A stretch of 64,000 nt of DNA from Arthrobacter sp. FW306-2-2C-D06B (GCF_021789175.1 NZ_CP084560.1:2852001-2916000), one strand, 5' to 3'; shown: positions 44,572 through 54,346, counted from the stretch's first letter. Program-made: numbers and translations. The notes: a model not told the origin generated them from the letters alone.

Positions 44572-45902
44572 GCCTGGACACTCTCCTTGCCTGATACGGA
44601 TGCTTCGTCAGCTGCTTCGGACGATACCTTGCCCGTGATGAGGTCGTGAAGGGGCTGGAAGCTTCCGCCGTGGCCTCCGACGCCGAACTCGTATGCCGTT
44701 TCGGCGTGCAGGCTGAGGTCCGCACCGGCGATCTCCTGGCGTTCGGAGATGCGGAAGCCCATGAGCTTGTGGATCGGGTAGGCGATGATGAAGGTCATGA
44801 CGCCTGTGAAGACGATCGAGCAGAGTGCCGCAAGCGACTGTGCGACCAGCTGGGTCGTACCTCCCCCATAGAACAGGCCGGCTGCACCCTGGGTCGGGGT
44901 GGCGAGGAAGCCGATGGCCACCGTGCCGATGATGCCGGACACGAGGTGGACGCCGACGACATCCAGGGAGTCGTCGTAGCCGAGCTTGAACTTCAGGCCG
45001 ACGGCGAGGGCCGAGGCAACGCCGGCCGCAACACCGAGGGCGATGGCGCCGAGCGGGGAAACGTTGGCACAAGCCGGGGTGATGGCGACCAGACCGGCGA
45101 CGACACCTGAAGCAGCGCCGAGCGAGGTGGGGTGGCCGTCACGGATGCGCTCCACGATAAGCCAGCCGAGCATGGCGGCTGCCGGAGCGGTCAGGGTGTT
45201 GATCCAGATGAGGCCCGCCTGCTCCACGGTTGCTGCTGCACCGGCGTTGAAGCCGAACCAGCCGAACCAGAGGATGGCAGCACCGAGCATGACCAGGGGC
45301 ACGTTGTGCGGGCGGTGGTTCGGGTCCTTGCCGAAGCCCTTGCGATTGCCGATGATCAGGACGAGGATCAGGCCGGCCACACCGGCGTTGATGTGCACCA
45401 CGGTGCCACCGGCAAAGTCGATGACCGGGGCGAAAGTCTGGCCGAACCAGCCGTCCTTGGAGAAGAGCCCGCCGCCCCACACCATGTAAGCCATGGGTGC
45501 GTAGACCAGGGTGGCCCAGATCGGGGTGAAGAGCGTCCAAGCCGAGAACTTGGCACGGTCCGCGATGGCACCGGAGATCAGGGCCACGGTGATGATCGCG
45601 AAGGTGGCCGCATAGCCCACCTTGAGGAGGTCAGCGGGATCCGTGAAGTTGTGCAGACCGAAGTGGCTGAACGGGTTTGCGAAGAGCTGGAAGAAGTTGT
45701 CCGTGTTGCTCGTGGACATCGAGGCGCCCCATAGAACCCATACAAGGGTCACTGTGCCGATGGCGATGAAGCTCATCATCATCATGTTCAAGGCGGCCTT
45801 GGCACGGGTCATGCCGCCATAGAAGAATGCCAGGCCCGGGGTCATGAACAGCACGAAGGCTGATGCGACCAGGAGCCAAACGAGACCGGCGGTGAAGTCC
45901 AT
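44568..45902 (-). CDS. amtB: Ammonium transporter AmtB
   Basis: About 444 residues with eleven predicted membrane helices. TPGLAFFYGGMTRAKAALNM is the N-terminal Amt signature, GGTVVHINAGVAGLI carries the first pore His, GWFGFNAGAA is the central signature and DVVGVHLVSGIIGT carries the second His. It channels ammonium and is blocked by PII. ATG at 45902 follows AGAGGA; an in-frame upstream ATG has no family sequence. It is coupled to glnB; GlnR-like sites lie about 120-175 bases upstream. Confidence 0.95.
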   Translation of the reverse strand: MDFTAGLVWLLVASAFVLFMTPGLAFFYGGMTRAKAALNMMMMSFIAIGTVTLVWVLWGASMSTSNTDNFFQLFANPFSHFGLHNFTDPADLLKVGYAATFAIITVALISGAIADRAKFSAWTLFTPIWATLVYAPMAYMVWGGGLFSKDGWFGQTFAPVIDFAGGTVVHINAGVAGLILVLIIGNRKGFGKDPNHRPHNVPLVMLGAAILWFGWFGFNAGAAATVEQAGLIWINTLTAPAAAMLGWLIVERIRDGHPTSLGAASGVVAGLVAITPACANVSPLGAIALGVAAGVASALAVGLKFKLGYDDSLDVVGVHLVSGIIGTVAIGFLATPTQGAAGLFYGGGTTQLVAQSLAALCSIVFTGVMTFIIAYPIHKLMGFRISERQEIAGADLSLHAETAYEFGVGGHGGSFQPLHDLITGKVSSEAADEASVSGKESVQA

Positions 45903-46020
45903 GTCTGCGTCCTCTCTGCTTTTAGATGCGGGCTGAGCCGCCTGTCCCAACGCATTTGCGTTCTATGTAAGAGTTTTGCGGGGCAGTGTTTCACCTGCGA
46001 AGGTTTTAGATTGCGGGGCT

Positions 46021-46078
46021 GTTACAAGAACTTCTCGAACGTAAATGGTGCATATCACCGTTGTTACGGATATGTTTC
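46021..46078 (-). promoter_or_regulatory. Candidate GlnR boxes upstream of amtB-glnB
   Basis: On the minus strand GAAAC, six bases, GTAAC occurs at 46063-46078, an exact b-a half of the actinobacterial GlnR pattern (GTnAC-n6-GAAAC repeated). It is flanked at the same six-base spacing by weaker GTGGA and GATAT. A second GAGAA-n6-GTAAC lies at 46021-46036, 42 bases closer to amtB. Position upstream of a nitrogen operon supports the reading; no promoter was resolved. Confidence 0.4.
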
Positions 46079-46127
46079 GTCAGTTCCACTTTCCCCGCGT
46101 TCCCACTACCCAGAGGACCCCGACACC

Positions 46128-47372
46128 ATGACCGCAAGCCCCGAATCCCCCGCCAATCAAGGAGCGAGGGCCGCGAAGGCTGCAATGCCGCGGGACATCA
46201 AGGTGATGTTGGCGGCGGCGTTCCTGATTGCGCTGGGTTTTGGCCTCGTGGCGCCAGTGCTCCCCCAGTTCGCCACGACTTTCGACGTCGGGGCGACGGC
46301 AGCCGCGGTGATCGTGAGTATTTTCGCCTTCATGCGCTTGGTGTTCGCTCCGGCCGGGGGTGCCCTGATGGGCCGCTTCGGCGAACGTCCGGTGTACATT
46401 GCAGGGCTGCTGATTGTGGCGGCGTCGACGGCGGCCTGCGCCTTCGCCCAGAACTATTGGCAACTGCTGGTCTTCCGGGGCCTTGGCGGAGCCGGGTCCG
46501 TGATGTTCACCGTTGCCGCGATGGGCCTGTTGATCATGCTCGCCCCTCCGGAAAGCCGTGGACGGGTCTCCGGCGCGTACGCCTCCGCCTTCCTGATCGG
46601 CAGCGTCCTGGGGCCCGTGGTTGGCGGGTTGCTGGCCGGCTTCGGCCTGCGCGTCCCGTTCCTCGCCTACGCGGCGGCCCTGGTCCTTGCGGCCCTGGTT
46701 GTACGCACGCAGCTGACGGGCAGTTCAGGTGCAGCGAAGCAAGGCGGCGCGGCGGGACCGGCGATGCGCATGAAGGAGGCCTTGGGCGATTCTGCCTACC
46801 GGGCCGCCCTGTTCTCCAGTTTCAGCAACGGCTGGGCGACCTTCGGCGTACGCATGGCTACGGTGCCATTGTTCGCCGTGGTTGTGCTGGCCGGAGGATC
46901 GGCCTCGGCGGGGTGGGCCCTGGCGGTGTTTGCAGGGGGAAACGCGCTGGCGCTGACCTTCTCCGGCCGGATGGCTGACAGTTTCGGCCGCAAGCCCATG
47001 ATGCTGCTGGGCTTGGTCGTCACCGGCCTGGCCACGGCCACCATCGGCTTGTCCGGCAATCTTCCCGCGTTTTTCGCGGCGTCTGCCGCGGCCGGCTTCG
47101 GCTCCGGCTTGCTGAACCCGGCCCAGCAGGCCGCCGTCGGGGACATCATCGGTCGTGGCCGCTCCGGCGGCAAAGTGCTGGCGGCCTTTCAGATGGCCTC
47201 CGACGCCGGAGCCATCGTGGGTCCGGTCCTGGTCGGCCTCCTGGCCGATGGGCTTGGCTATGGTTGGGCCTTCGGCGCAACGGGCGGCATCCTCCTGCTC
47301 GCCGCCGTCGGCTGGTCCGCGGCACGCGAGCCGATGCAGCGCGGCCCGGAAAGCGTCGCCTCACCCAACTGA
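46128..47372 (+). CDS. MFS transporter (drug-efflux-like)
   Basis: About 414 residues with twelve membrane segments. Motif A appears as GGALMGRFGERPVYIAG in the loop between helices 2 and 3, with the related GRMADSFGRKPMMLLG in the second half. It resembles DHA1-type multidrug or metabolite exporters. ATG at 46128 follows AGAGGA. Its last three codons and stop (SPN-stop) lie inside a 66-bp palindromic repeat. It diverges from amtB but shows no functional link to it. Confidence 0.82.
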   Translation: MTASPESPANQGARAAKAAMPRDIKVMLAAAFLIALGFGLVAPVLPQFATTFDVGATAAAVIVSIFAFMRLVFAPAGGALMGRFGERPVYIAGLLIVAASTAACAFAQNYWQLLVFRGLGGAGSVMFTVAAMGLLIMLAPPESRGRVSGAYASAFLIGSVLGPVVGGLLAGFGLRVPFLAYAAALVLAALVVRTQLTGSSGAAKQGGAAGPAMRMKEALGDSAYRAALFSSFSNGWATFGVRMATVPLFAVVVLAGGSASAGWALAVFAGGNALALTFSGRMADSFGRKPMMLLGLVVTGLATATIGLSGNLPAFFAASAAAGFGSGLLNPAQQAAVGDIIGRGRSGGKVLAAFQMASDAGAIVGPVLVGLLADGLGYGWAFGATGGILLLAAVGWSAAREPMQRGPESVASPN

Positions 47373-47429
47373 CTCGCAGTTGTTGTCGTTATGAGCCTTC
47401 AAAACGACAACAACTGCGAGCTAGTTGGG
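47364..47429. repeat. 66-bp palindromic repeat, copy 2
   Basis: Two 32-base arms with four mismatches around a central CC; ends CCCAACTGACTCGCAG and CTGCGAGCTAGTTGGG, core GTCGTTATGAGCCTTCAA. Same length, ends and core as the copy at 40949. It overlaps the MFS stop codon (TGA at 47370-47372) and ends 10 bases before the stop of the converging ftsY gene, so it may terminate both transcripts. Confidence 0.88.
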
Positions 47430-47439
47430 CAGTAAGCGG

Positions 47440-48663
47440 TTAGTTCAGCAGGGCGTCGACGAAGGCTTCGGCCTCGAATGGCGCGAGGTCGTCGGGTCCT
47501 TCGCCGAGGCCGACGAGCTTGACCGGCACGCCAAGGGCCTTTTGGATGGCGACGACGATCCCGCCCTTGGCGGTGCCGTCCAGCTTCGTGAGCACGATTC
47601 CCGTGATGTTGACTACTTCGGAGAAGACCTTGGCCTGGTTCAGGCCGTTCTGGCCGGTGGTCGCGTCCAGTACCAGAAGGACTTCGTCCACTTCGGCCAG
47701 CTTCTCGATGACGCGCTTGACCTTGCTGAGCTCGTCCATGAGGCCCACCTTGTTTTGCAGGCGACCCGCAGTGTCGATCATGACGACATCCACTTCCTGC
47801 TCAATGCCGGCCTTGACTGCTTCATAGGCGACAGAGGCGGGGTCCGCGCCGACGACGTGCGACCTGACGGTCGCGACGCCGACACGCTGGCCCCACGTGG
47901 CGAGCTGCTCAGCCGCCGCCGCACGGAAAGTGTCGGCCGCGCCCAGCAGGACGTCCTTGTCTTCGGCGACGAGAACCCGCGCGAGCTTGCCGACGGTGGT
48001 GGTCTTACCGACCCCGTTGACGCCGACGACGATCATGATGGCCGGGTGGGCTCCCTTGCGTTCCACATTCAGGCTGCGGTCCATGGTCGGGTCCACGAGC
48101 TTGATGAGTTCCTCGCGCAGGAGTGCCTTGACGTCCTCCGGGCTGCGGGTGCCTTGCACTTTTACCCGTGCACGCAGGGCATCGACCAGCTGCATGGTGG
48201 GCTCGGTGCCGAGGTCGGCAAGGAGCAGTGTTTCTTCTACTTCGTCCCAGACGTTTTCGTCGATCTTGTCGCTCGAAAGCAGGGCCAGGAGCCCCTTTCC
48301 GAGAATGCTGTTGGATTTGACCAGTCGCGCCCGAAGCCGGTTGAGGCGGCCCTCGACAGGCGCGGGGGTCTCCACCTGGATGAGTTCCAGTCCCGCGGCG
48401 TCATCCGGAACGTCGGTCTCCGGCACGGCAAGGTCGGCGGGCTCGACGACGGGTCCGGGCGCCGTGCTGTCCGGCGCGGTCCCCGGGGCGTCGTCGACGA
48501 TCGTTCCGCCGCCTGCCGGCGTCTTGTCAACAGGATCGTTGGCGTCGCGCGTTCCAGCGTAAGTCGAGGCAGACTTCCGCGCCTTGAGCAGGACAGGAAT
48601 CAGCCCTCCGACCACCACGATGGCAGCGACAATGGACAAAATAATGGGGAGGAGATCGTTCAC
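47440..48663 (-). CDS. ftsY: Signal recognition particle receptor FtsY
   Basis: A 407-residue protein. An N-terminal membrane helix (LPIILSIVAAIVVVGGLIPV) and an acidic linker precede the NG GTPase domain: GVNGVGKTTTVGKLARVL, DTAGRLQNK, TKLDGTAKGG and GLGEGPDDLAPFEAE. FtsY docks ribosome-bound SRP at the membrane. A true N-terminal anchor is typical of actinobacterial FtsY. The start is GTG with GGGGA upstream. It is 20 bases downstream of smc, an arrangement conserved in this phylum. Confidence 0.96.
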   Translation of the reverse strand: MNDLLPIILSIVAAIVVVGGLIPVLLKARKSASTYAGTRDANDPVDKTPAGGGTIVDDAPGTAPDSTAPGPVVEPADLAVPETDVPDDAAGLELIQVETPAPVEGRLNRLRARLVKSNSILGKGLLALLSSDKIDENVWDEVEETLLLADLGTEPTMQLVDALRARVKVQGTRSPEDVKALLREELIKLVDPTMDRSLNVERKGAHPAIMIVVGVNGVGKTTTVGKLARVLVAEDKDVLLGAADTFRAAAAEQLATWGQRVGVATVRSHVVGADPASVAYEAVKAGIEQEVDVVMIDTAGRLQNKVGLMDELSKVKRVIEKLAEVDEVLLVLDATTGQNGLNQAKVFSEVVNITGIVLTKLDGTAKGGIVVAIQKALGVPVKLVGLGEGPDDLAPFEAEAFVDALLN

Positions 48664-48683
48664 TCCCCTAGCTTCTCACAAAG

Positions 48684-51600
48684 CTAGACCTCGGCACCGA
48701 GCCTCTGGCTGATGACGGTGGACACGCCGTCGCCCCGCATAGTCACTCCGTAGAGGGCATCCGCGACCTCCATGGTCCGCTTCTGGTGCGTAATGACAAT
48801 CAGCTGGCTGGACTCGCGCAGCTCTTCGAAAATCGTGATGAGCCTGCCCAGGTTCGTATCGTCGAGAGCGGCTTCCACTTCATCCATGACGTAGAACGGC
48901 GAAGGCCGCGCCTTGAAAATCGCCACGAGCAACGCGACAGCCGTCAGCGATCGTTCGCCACCGGAAAGCAAGGACAACCGCTTGATCTTCTTGCCGGCCG
49001 GCCTTGCCTCCACCTCGATGCCGGTGGTCAGCATGTCATCGGGATCCGTCAGCACCAATTTGCCTTCCCCGCCGGGGAAGAGCCGCGCAAAGACATGGTC
49101 AAACTGCTTGGATGTATCGGCGAAGGCTTCAGCAAAGACCTGCTGGACGCGGTTGTCCACTTCCTTGATGATGTCCAAAAGGTCTTTGCGGCTGGATTTG
49201 AGGTCTTCCAATTGCGTGCTCAGGAATTGGTGGCGTTCCTCGAGTGCGGCAAATTCCTCCAGCGCCAAGGGGTTCACTTTGCCAAGGGCGGAGAGGTCCC
49301 GTTCAGCCTTGCGGAGCCGCTTCTCCTGCTCGGCGCGGACAAAGGGAACACCCTCGACGATGGCGTTCCCGTCTTCGTCCACGGGTGCGCGGAGTTCGGC
49401 CCACTTGTCCACGGTAGCGGCGGGCACGGGAACGGGCTGCTCCGGACCGAAGTCGGCCACGAGTTGTTCCGCCGACAGGCCCAGCTCCTCGATGGACCGC
49501 GTTTCCAACGCTTCAATCCTGAGCCGTTGCTGGGCTCGTGCGAGTTCGTCGCGGTGCACAGAATCAGTCAGTCCCGCCAGCTCCTGGGCCAACTTCTCGT
49601 TGCTGCTCCGGACGTCAGCAAGCTCCTTCTCGCGCTGCTCCCGCACTGCCTCGGCGAGATCGCGGGCGCGGGCGGCGAGGTCCACTGAAACGTCAACGAA
49701 ACGTACGGTCTGTTCGACGGCGGAAGCAACGGCCGAGGCCCGCTCGGCTTGGGCTTTGCGTCGCAAAGCCCGGCGCGCGGCTTCCTCACGTGCCCGCCGT
49801 TCGCTCGCGGCGGCCCGCTCCAGGGAAGCGGCCCGGTTGCTGGTCGCGGCGAGCTGTTCCTCGGCGCTCCGCAAGCCCAGCCTGACCTCCATCTCACGGG
49901 AGCGGGCTTCGCTGGCAGCCCTGGCCAAGGCGTCGCGTTGCTCTGTGGAAGGCTCCTCCTCCTGGGGGGCTTCCTCTGCCGCGGCCAGCCGTTCCGCCGC
50001 AAGCTCAAGGGATTCCTCGGCCACGGCGATGTTCAGTTCGGCCTTGGCCAGGGACTCCGCCATTCGATCGCGTTCCGCGACGGCGCTGCGCAACTGGGAA
50101 TTCAGGTGACCAAGCCGTTCCGCGACGGCGGCCAAGCGGGCATCCGAGTCGTGGAGTTTGTCCAGGGCCGCGTTCGCCCGCTCCCGGGCATCGGCCCGGC
50201 GGGCTTCGGCTCCAGCCAGGGCGAACTTTCCCCGCTCGAGACGGGTGGTGAGCTCCAGGAGCCGGGTGTCGGCGTCGTCCACTGCGGCTTGGACCTCAAG
50301 AAGCGACGGCGCCGTCGCCGATCCGCCGTCCACCGTCAGGGCCCTGAAGACATCGCCTTCGCGGGTCACCGCGGTAAGCTCCGGGTTGCCGGCAATAAGG
50401 CTTGCCGCCGCGTACAAGTCGTCGACGACGGCGGTGGACGCCAGAAGGGTCCTTGCGCCACTCGCTTCGGGGGCGTCAGTCGCCACCAACGCGGCGGCCC
50501 AGCGCGCACCGTCAGGCAGCATCGGCAATTCCCGCAGGCCAGGCTCGGGATCCGCTGAGGGTCCAGCGCCTGCCACCAAAAGCGAGGCGCGTCCGGCGTC
50601 GGCGTCCTTCAACAGTTGCATCGCGGCGACGGCCCCCGCACTGTCTGCCACCACGACGGCGTTCGAAGCAGTGCCGAGTGCTGCGGCAACGGCCGTCTCG
50701 TACCCGGGCTCCACCGTCAGGAGGGAAGCAAGCGAACCCAGGACTCCAGGGTGGTCCGAGGACAGAAGCCGCGAAGAACCGTCCTTGCGGTTGAGTCCAA
50801 GCTGCAAAGCATCGCGGCGGGCGGTGAGCGCATCGCGTTCGCGGACTTCATCGCGTTCGGCAGTTTTCAACGCTTCGATTTCGGCGTTGATCTCGTCAAG
50901 AAGGGCGCTGGCGTCCTCATATTCGGCGTCGAGGCTTTCTTCTCCCTCTTCGACGCCGGCCACCTGCGACTCGAGGGCCGCAAACTCACTTTGTGCGTGC
51001 CGACGGCGTTCCTCACCGGCTGCCAGCGAGTCCCTGAGCCTGCCCCGCTCAGCCTCGGCCGCCTCGGCCCTGGAGCGTGCGGCAGCCAATTGGCCTACGA
51101 GTTTCGCGAGGCCCTCACGGCGATCGGCTGCCGCACGCAATACGGCCGTCAGGCGTTTGTCCTCGGCCGCGGCCAGGTTCTCGGCTTCCTGTCTGGCCGC
51201 CGTGGCTTCGAGCAGGCCTGCCTGCTTCGCCAAGATGTCATGCTCCAGCTCCGCCTGTTCCTGCCGGACCCGGGCGGCCTGGCGGTCCAGGTGGTCCGGG
51301 TCGCGGCCAGAATCCGGGGCGGCATCGGAGGCACCGAGGAGGCGGCGGCGCTCGGTCGCAAGCGATCCCAGGGCGCGGAGCCGGTCCCGGGTTGCCGACA
51401 ACCGGTACCAGTTGTCCCTGGCGGCATTGAGTCTGGGAGTGGCCTCAGCCGCGAGTTGCTCCAGTCGGATCTGGCGCTGACGGCCTGCGCCGAGCTCCGC
51501 TTCGACCACCTCGCGGCGCTCCTTCAACGCGGCTTCGTCGGCGACGTCCTTCTCCAACGTCCGGGTGAGCTGGACGAGATCATCGGCCAAGAGCCTGGAC

Positions 51601-52277
51601 TTGGCGTCGCGGACGTCGAACTGCACGGTTTGGGCGCGGCGGGCGACTTCGGCCTGTTTGCCGAGCGGCGTGAGTTGACGGCGGATTTCCGCCGTGAGGT
51701 CACCAAGGCGTTGCAGGTTCGCCTGCATGGCTTCCAGCTTGCGGACGGTCTTTTCCTTGCGACGCCGGTGTTTGAGGATGCCTGCGGCTTCTTCAATGAA
51801 TCCCCTGCGGTCCTCGGGGGTGGCGTGCAGGACACGGTCCAACTGCCCCTGCCCCACGATCACGTGCATCTCCCGGCCAAGACCTGAATCCGAGAGCAGC
51901 TCCTGGATGTCCAGGAGGCGGCATGGCGAGCCGTTGATGGCGTACTCGGATCCTCCGGTCCGGAACAGTGTGCGGGAAATGGTGACTTCGCTGTATTCGA
52001 TCGGCAGGGCGCCGTCGGCATTGTCGATCGTCAGCGCAACGTGCGCGCGGCCCAGGGGCGGCCGACCCGACGTGCCGGCGAAAATGACGTCCTCCATTTT
52101 GCCGCCGCGCAGGGTCTTCGCACCTTGTTCGCCCATGACCCAGGCCAGCGCGTCAACCACATTGGACTTGCCCGAACCGTTGGGGCCGACAACGGCCGTG
52201 ACGCCCGGCTCGAAGTCGAACGTCGTGGCCGACGCGAACGACTTGAATCCCCGGACAGTCAAACTTTTCAGATGCAA
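48684..52277 (-). CDS. smc: Chromosome segregation protein SMC
   Basis: About 1197 residues, the normal SMC length. Head: HLKSLTVRGFKSFASATTF and Walker A VVGPNGSGKSNVVDALAW. Two long coiled coils flank a hinge near residues 520-680, which contains HPGVLGSLASLLTVEPGYE. The C-terminal head has LLSGGERSLTAVALLVA and Walker B PFYVMDEVEAALDDTN. SMC with ScpAB compacts and segregates chromosomes. TTG at 52277 is chosen from the conserved N-terminus; the frame remains open upstream. It follows mutM by about 107 bases. Confidence 0.96.
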   Translation of the reverse strand: MHLKSLTVRGFKSFASATTFDFEPGVTAVVGPNGSGKSNVVDALAWVMGEQGAKTLRGGKMEDVIFAGTSGRPPLGRAHVALTIDNADGALPIEYSEVTISRTLFRTGGSEYAINGSPCRLLDIQELLSDSGLGREMHVIVGQGQLDRVLHATPEDRRGFIEEAAGILKHRRRKEKTVRKLEAMQANLQRLGDLTAEIRRQLTPLGKQAEVARRAQTVQFDVRDAKSRLLADDLVQLTRTLEKDVADEAALKERREVVEAELGAGRQRQIRLEQLAAEATPRLNAARDNWYRLSATRDRLRALGSLATERRRLLGASDAAPDSGRDPDHLDRQAARVRQEQAELEHDILAKQAGLLEATAARQEAENLAAAEDKRLTAVLRAAADRREGLAKLVGQLAAARSRAEAAEAERGRLRDSLAAGEERRRHAQSEFAALESQVAGVEEGEESLDAEYEDASALLDEINAEIEALKTAERDEVRERDALTARRDALQLGLNRKDGSSRLLSSDHPGVLGSLASLLTVEPGYETAVAAALGTASNAVVVADSAGAVAAMQLLKDADAGRASLLVAGAGPSADPEPGLRELPMLPDGARWAAALVATDAPEASGARTLLASTAVVDDLYAAASLIAGNPELTAVTREGDVFRALTVDGGSATAPSLLEVQAAVDDADTRLLELTTRLERGKFALAGAEARRADARERANAALDKLHDSDARLAAVAERLGHLNSQLRSAVAERDRMAESLAKAELNIAVAEESLELAAERLAAAEEAPQEEEPSTEQRDALARAASEARSREMEVRLGLRSAEEQLAATSNRAASLERAAASERRAREEAARRALRRKAQAERASAVASAVEQTVRFVDVSVDLAARARDLAEAVREQREKELADVRSSNEKLAQELAGLTDSVHRDELARAQQRLRIEALETRSIEELGLSAEQLVADFGPEQPVPVPAATVDKWAELRAPVDEDGNAIVEGVPFVRAEQEKRLRKAERDLSALGKVNPLALEEFAALEERHQFLSTQLEDLKSSRKDLLDIIKEVDNRVQQVFAEAFADTSKQFDHVFARLFPGGEGKLVLTDPDDMLTTGIEVEARPAGKKIKRLSLLSGGERSLTAVALLVAIFKARPSPFYVMDEVEAALDDTNLGRLITIFEELRESSQLIVITHQKRTMEVADALYGVTMRGDGVSTVISQRLGAEV

Positions 52278-52384
52278 GGTGTTTCGGATCACTTTCAATG
52301 GCGGCAGTGGCTGAATTCCCGCTCTCAATCTACTGCCCGACGGCGGAATTCCCCGGATTTGCGGGGCAAACCGGCGGATCCGTC

Positions 52385-53350
52385 CTACCAGCGGCCGTTG
52401 CGCGGCTTCGGCTGGCAAACGGGGCACGTGTACGAGGAGCGGTTCATGAATTGCTCCCGTTTAATCACACCGGGAAGTCCAACGGCGGAACAACGCCTGC
52501 ACGGCTCCCCCTCCCGGCCGTAGGCATCCAGGGACCGGGCGAAGTATCCCGAAGCTCCGTTGACATTGACGTAGAGCGAATCAAAGCTCGTCCCACCGGC
52601 GGCGAGCGCGTCGCTCATGACTTCCTTCGAGGCGTCGACGAGCCTCACGGCATCGGCCCGCTTGAGGGTGTCTGTGGGTTTGGCATAGTGGAGCCTGGCC
52701 CGCCAGAGGGCTTCATCGGCGTAGATGTTGCCTATCCCCGAGATGACACCCTGATCCAGCAGTGCGCGCTTGAGCCCGGTCTTGCGGGCTTTGACCTTGC
52801 GGTAGAACTCGTCAAAGGAAAAGCGCGGATCCAGCGGATCGCGCGCGATGTGCGAGGCTTCTTCGGCAATTTCAGGAAGTGGCGTCTCACCCTGGCCGCC
52901 GGGACCGCCGTCGGAGGTCGGTACAAGGGACGTGACAAACAGTCCGCCGAAGATCCGCTGGTCCACAAACCGCAACTCCTCGGGCATGCCGTCGGAGCGG
53001 CTGAGACGGAGACGGACTTTGAGGTGCTTCTCATCGGGGACCTCAGGGTCCTGCATGAGGAGCTGCCCGCTCATACCGAGGTGCGCCATCAGCGCGACGC
53101 CGGGCATCGTTTCGACGGTACCGCCCGTCCTATGGGGTTCCTCGGTCCTCAACGGCATCCACAGGAACTTACCGCGGCGGACGACATCCAAAACCGTGGA
53201 GTTCTCAAGGTTGCCGATGAAGTCTTCCGTGCCCAACGCGTGGCGGCGGATGGAACGGGGGTCGAGGACCTCCACGGCCCTGATGGTCCGGCCGCGCACC
53301 CAACGTGCCAGGCCGCGGCGGACCACTTCGACTTCGGGCAGTTCCGGCAT
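52385..53350 (-). CDS. mutM: Formamidopyrimidine-DNA glycosylase
   Basis: A 321-residue base-excision enzyme that removes 8-oxoguanine. Catalytic Pro2 and Glu3 follow the initiator Met ([14 protein letters not shown]), the AP-lyase Lys is in RRGKFLW, and the H2TH segment includes [18 protein letters not shown]. The C-terminal zinc finger is present (CRRC and CPVC), but 21 residues separate the pairs instead of the usual 16 because of an insertion near AVGLPG. It is one of the rnc-mutM-smc-ftsY block and starts seven bases after the rnc stop. Confidence 0.95.
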   Translation of the reverse strand: MPELPEVEVVRRGLARWVRGRTIRAVEVLDPRSIRRHALGTEDFIGNLENSTVLDVVRRGKFLWMPLRTEEPHRTGGTVETMPGVALMAHLGMSGQLLMQDPEVPDEKHLKVRLRLSRSDGMPEELRFVDQRIFGGLFVTSLVPTSDGGPGGQGETPLPEIAEEASHIARDPLDPRFSFDEFYRKVKARKTGLKRALLDQGVISGIGNIYADEALWRARLHYAKPTDTLKRADAVRLVDASKEVMSDALAAGGTSFDSLYVNVNGASGYFARSLDAYGREGEPCRRCSAVGLPGVIKREQFMNRSSYTCPVCQPKPRNGRW

Positions 53351-53356
53351 GTGGAA

Positions 53357-54088
53357 TCAGGCGCTGTGCGCAGGATCAGCCGGAGAGTCGGCTTTGCTGT
53401 TGAGCGTGACCTTGCTGTTGAGGGTGCGCCACGCATCCGCGGCGGCTTCCTGCTCGGCTTCCTTTTTGGAGTGGCCCGTGCCTTTGCCGTAGGCGGTGCC
53501 ACCGATCTGGAGCACTGCCTCAAAGCTGCGCGCGTGGTCCGGGCCGGAGCCTTCGACTGCATAGTAGATGGACCCGAGCTGGCGGCTCGCGGCAAGCTCC
53601 TGCATGCTGGTCTTCCAATCGGTGCCTGCACCCAGGGCTGCGGCGTCCTTGAGCAAGGGTCCAACGAGCCGCATGACGAGCTGCCGGGCGGTCTCAATGT
53701 CGTTGGAAAGATACGTGGCGCCGATAAGCGCTTCCATGGTGTCCGCAAGAATTGAGGACTTGTTCTTACCGTCGGTGAGCCTTTCGCCCTGCCCGAGGTA
53801 GATGAATTCGCCGATGCCGAGGTCCCGGCCGATACCCGCCAACGCGCGGGTGCTGACGACGGCGGAGCGTCGCTTCGCGAGTTCGCCTTCCGGCAGCGCC
53901 GGGTTGTCGCGGTACAGCGAATCGGTCACGGAGAAGCCCAGGATGGAGTCGCCCAGGAACTCGAGGCGCTCGTTGGTGGGAATCCCGCCATTTTCATACG
54001 CGTATGAACGATGTGTCAGAGCAAGACGAAGCGTCTCGGCGTCAATGGAGACACCGAGACGCTTCAGAAGCTCTTCAGTTGAAGACAT
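53357..54088 (-). CDS. rnc: Ribonuclease III
   Basis: About 243 residues. The RNase III signature NERLEFLGDSILGFSVTDSL is near residue 40, and a second acidic site is in LADTMEALIGATYL. A C-terminal dsRNA-binding domain follows (GTGHSKKEAEQEAAADAW). It processes rRNA precursors and double-stranded RNA. The C-terminus repeats a short KVTLNSK unit. ATG at 54088 opens the family N-terminus, 22 bases after rpmF. Confidence 0.95.
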   Translation of the reverse strand: MSSTEELLKRLGVSIDAETLRLALTHRSYAYENGGIPTNERLEFLGDSILGFSVTDSLYRDNPALPEGELAKRRSAVVSTRALAGIGRDLGIGEFIYLGQGERLTDGKNKSSILADTMEALIGATYLSNDIETARQLVMRLVGPLLKDAAALGAGTDWKTSMQELAASRQLGSIYYAVEGSGPDHARSFEAVLQIGGTAYGKGTGHSKKEAEQEAAADAWRTLNSKVTLNSKADSPADPAHSA

Positions 54089-54110
54089 CCTTGTCAGCCT
54101 AGTGGCGGAT

Positions 54111-54314
54111 TTAGACGTCAGCGACCTTGCGGCCCTTGTATTCAAGGAACAGCGCAGTCCCGGCAGAGTCGGTGACGACCTTTGCCTGGTGCGGCAGGCT
54201 GTAAACAACCTGGCCGTTTTCGATGGTCTTGACCAAGTTGGGGGCAGTTGCCTTCCACTGGGCACGGCGGGCGCGTGTATTTGCGCGAGACATTTTCCGC
54301 TTGGGAACAGCCAC
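54111..54314 (-). CDS. rpmF: 50S ribosomal protein L32 (cysteine-free type)
   Basis: A 67-residue L32 starting [20 protein letters not shown]. It has no cysteines, so it is the zinc-independent form. The C-terminal [14 protein letters not shown] is typical of Micrococcales. The start is GTG. It lies between DUF177 and rnc, the conserved order in which the small upstream protein and L32 are co-expressed. Confidence 0.94.
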   Translation of the reverse strand: MAVPKRKMSRANTRARRAQWKATAPNLVKTIENGQVVYSLPHQAKVVTDSAGTALFLEYKGRKVADV

Positions 54315-54346
54315 GGCTATCTCATTTCTCTTTTAGTCAGCACTTA

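Noticed and set aside
49749..51887. Long plus-strand frames opposite smc
   Set aside because: They overlap the smc coiled coil on the other strand, shift frame with it, and show no recognisable protein features.
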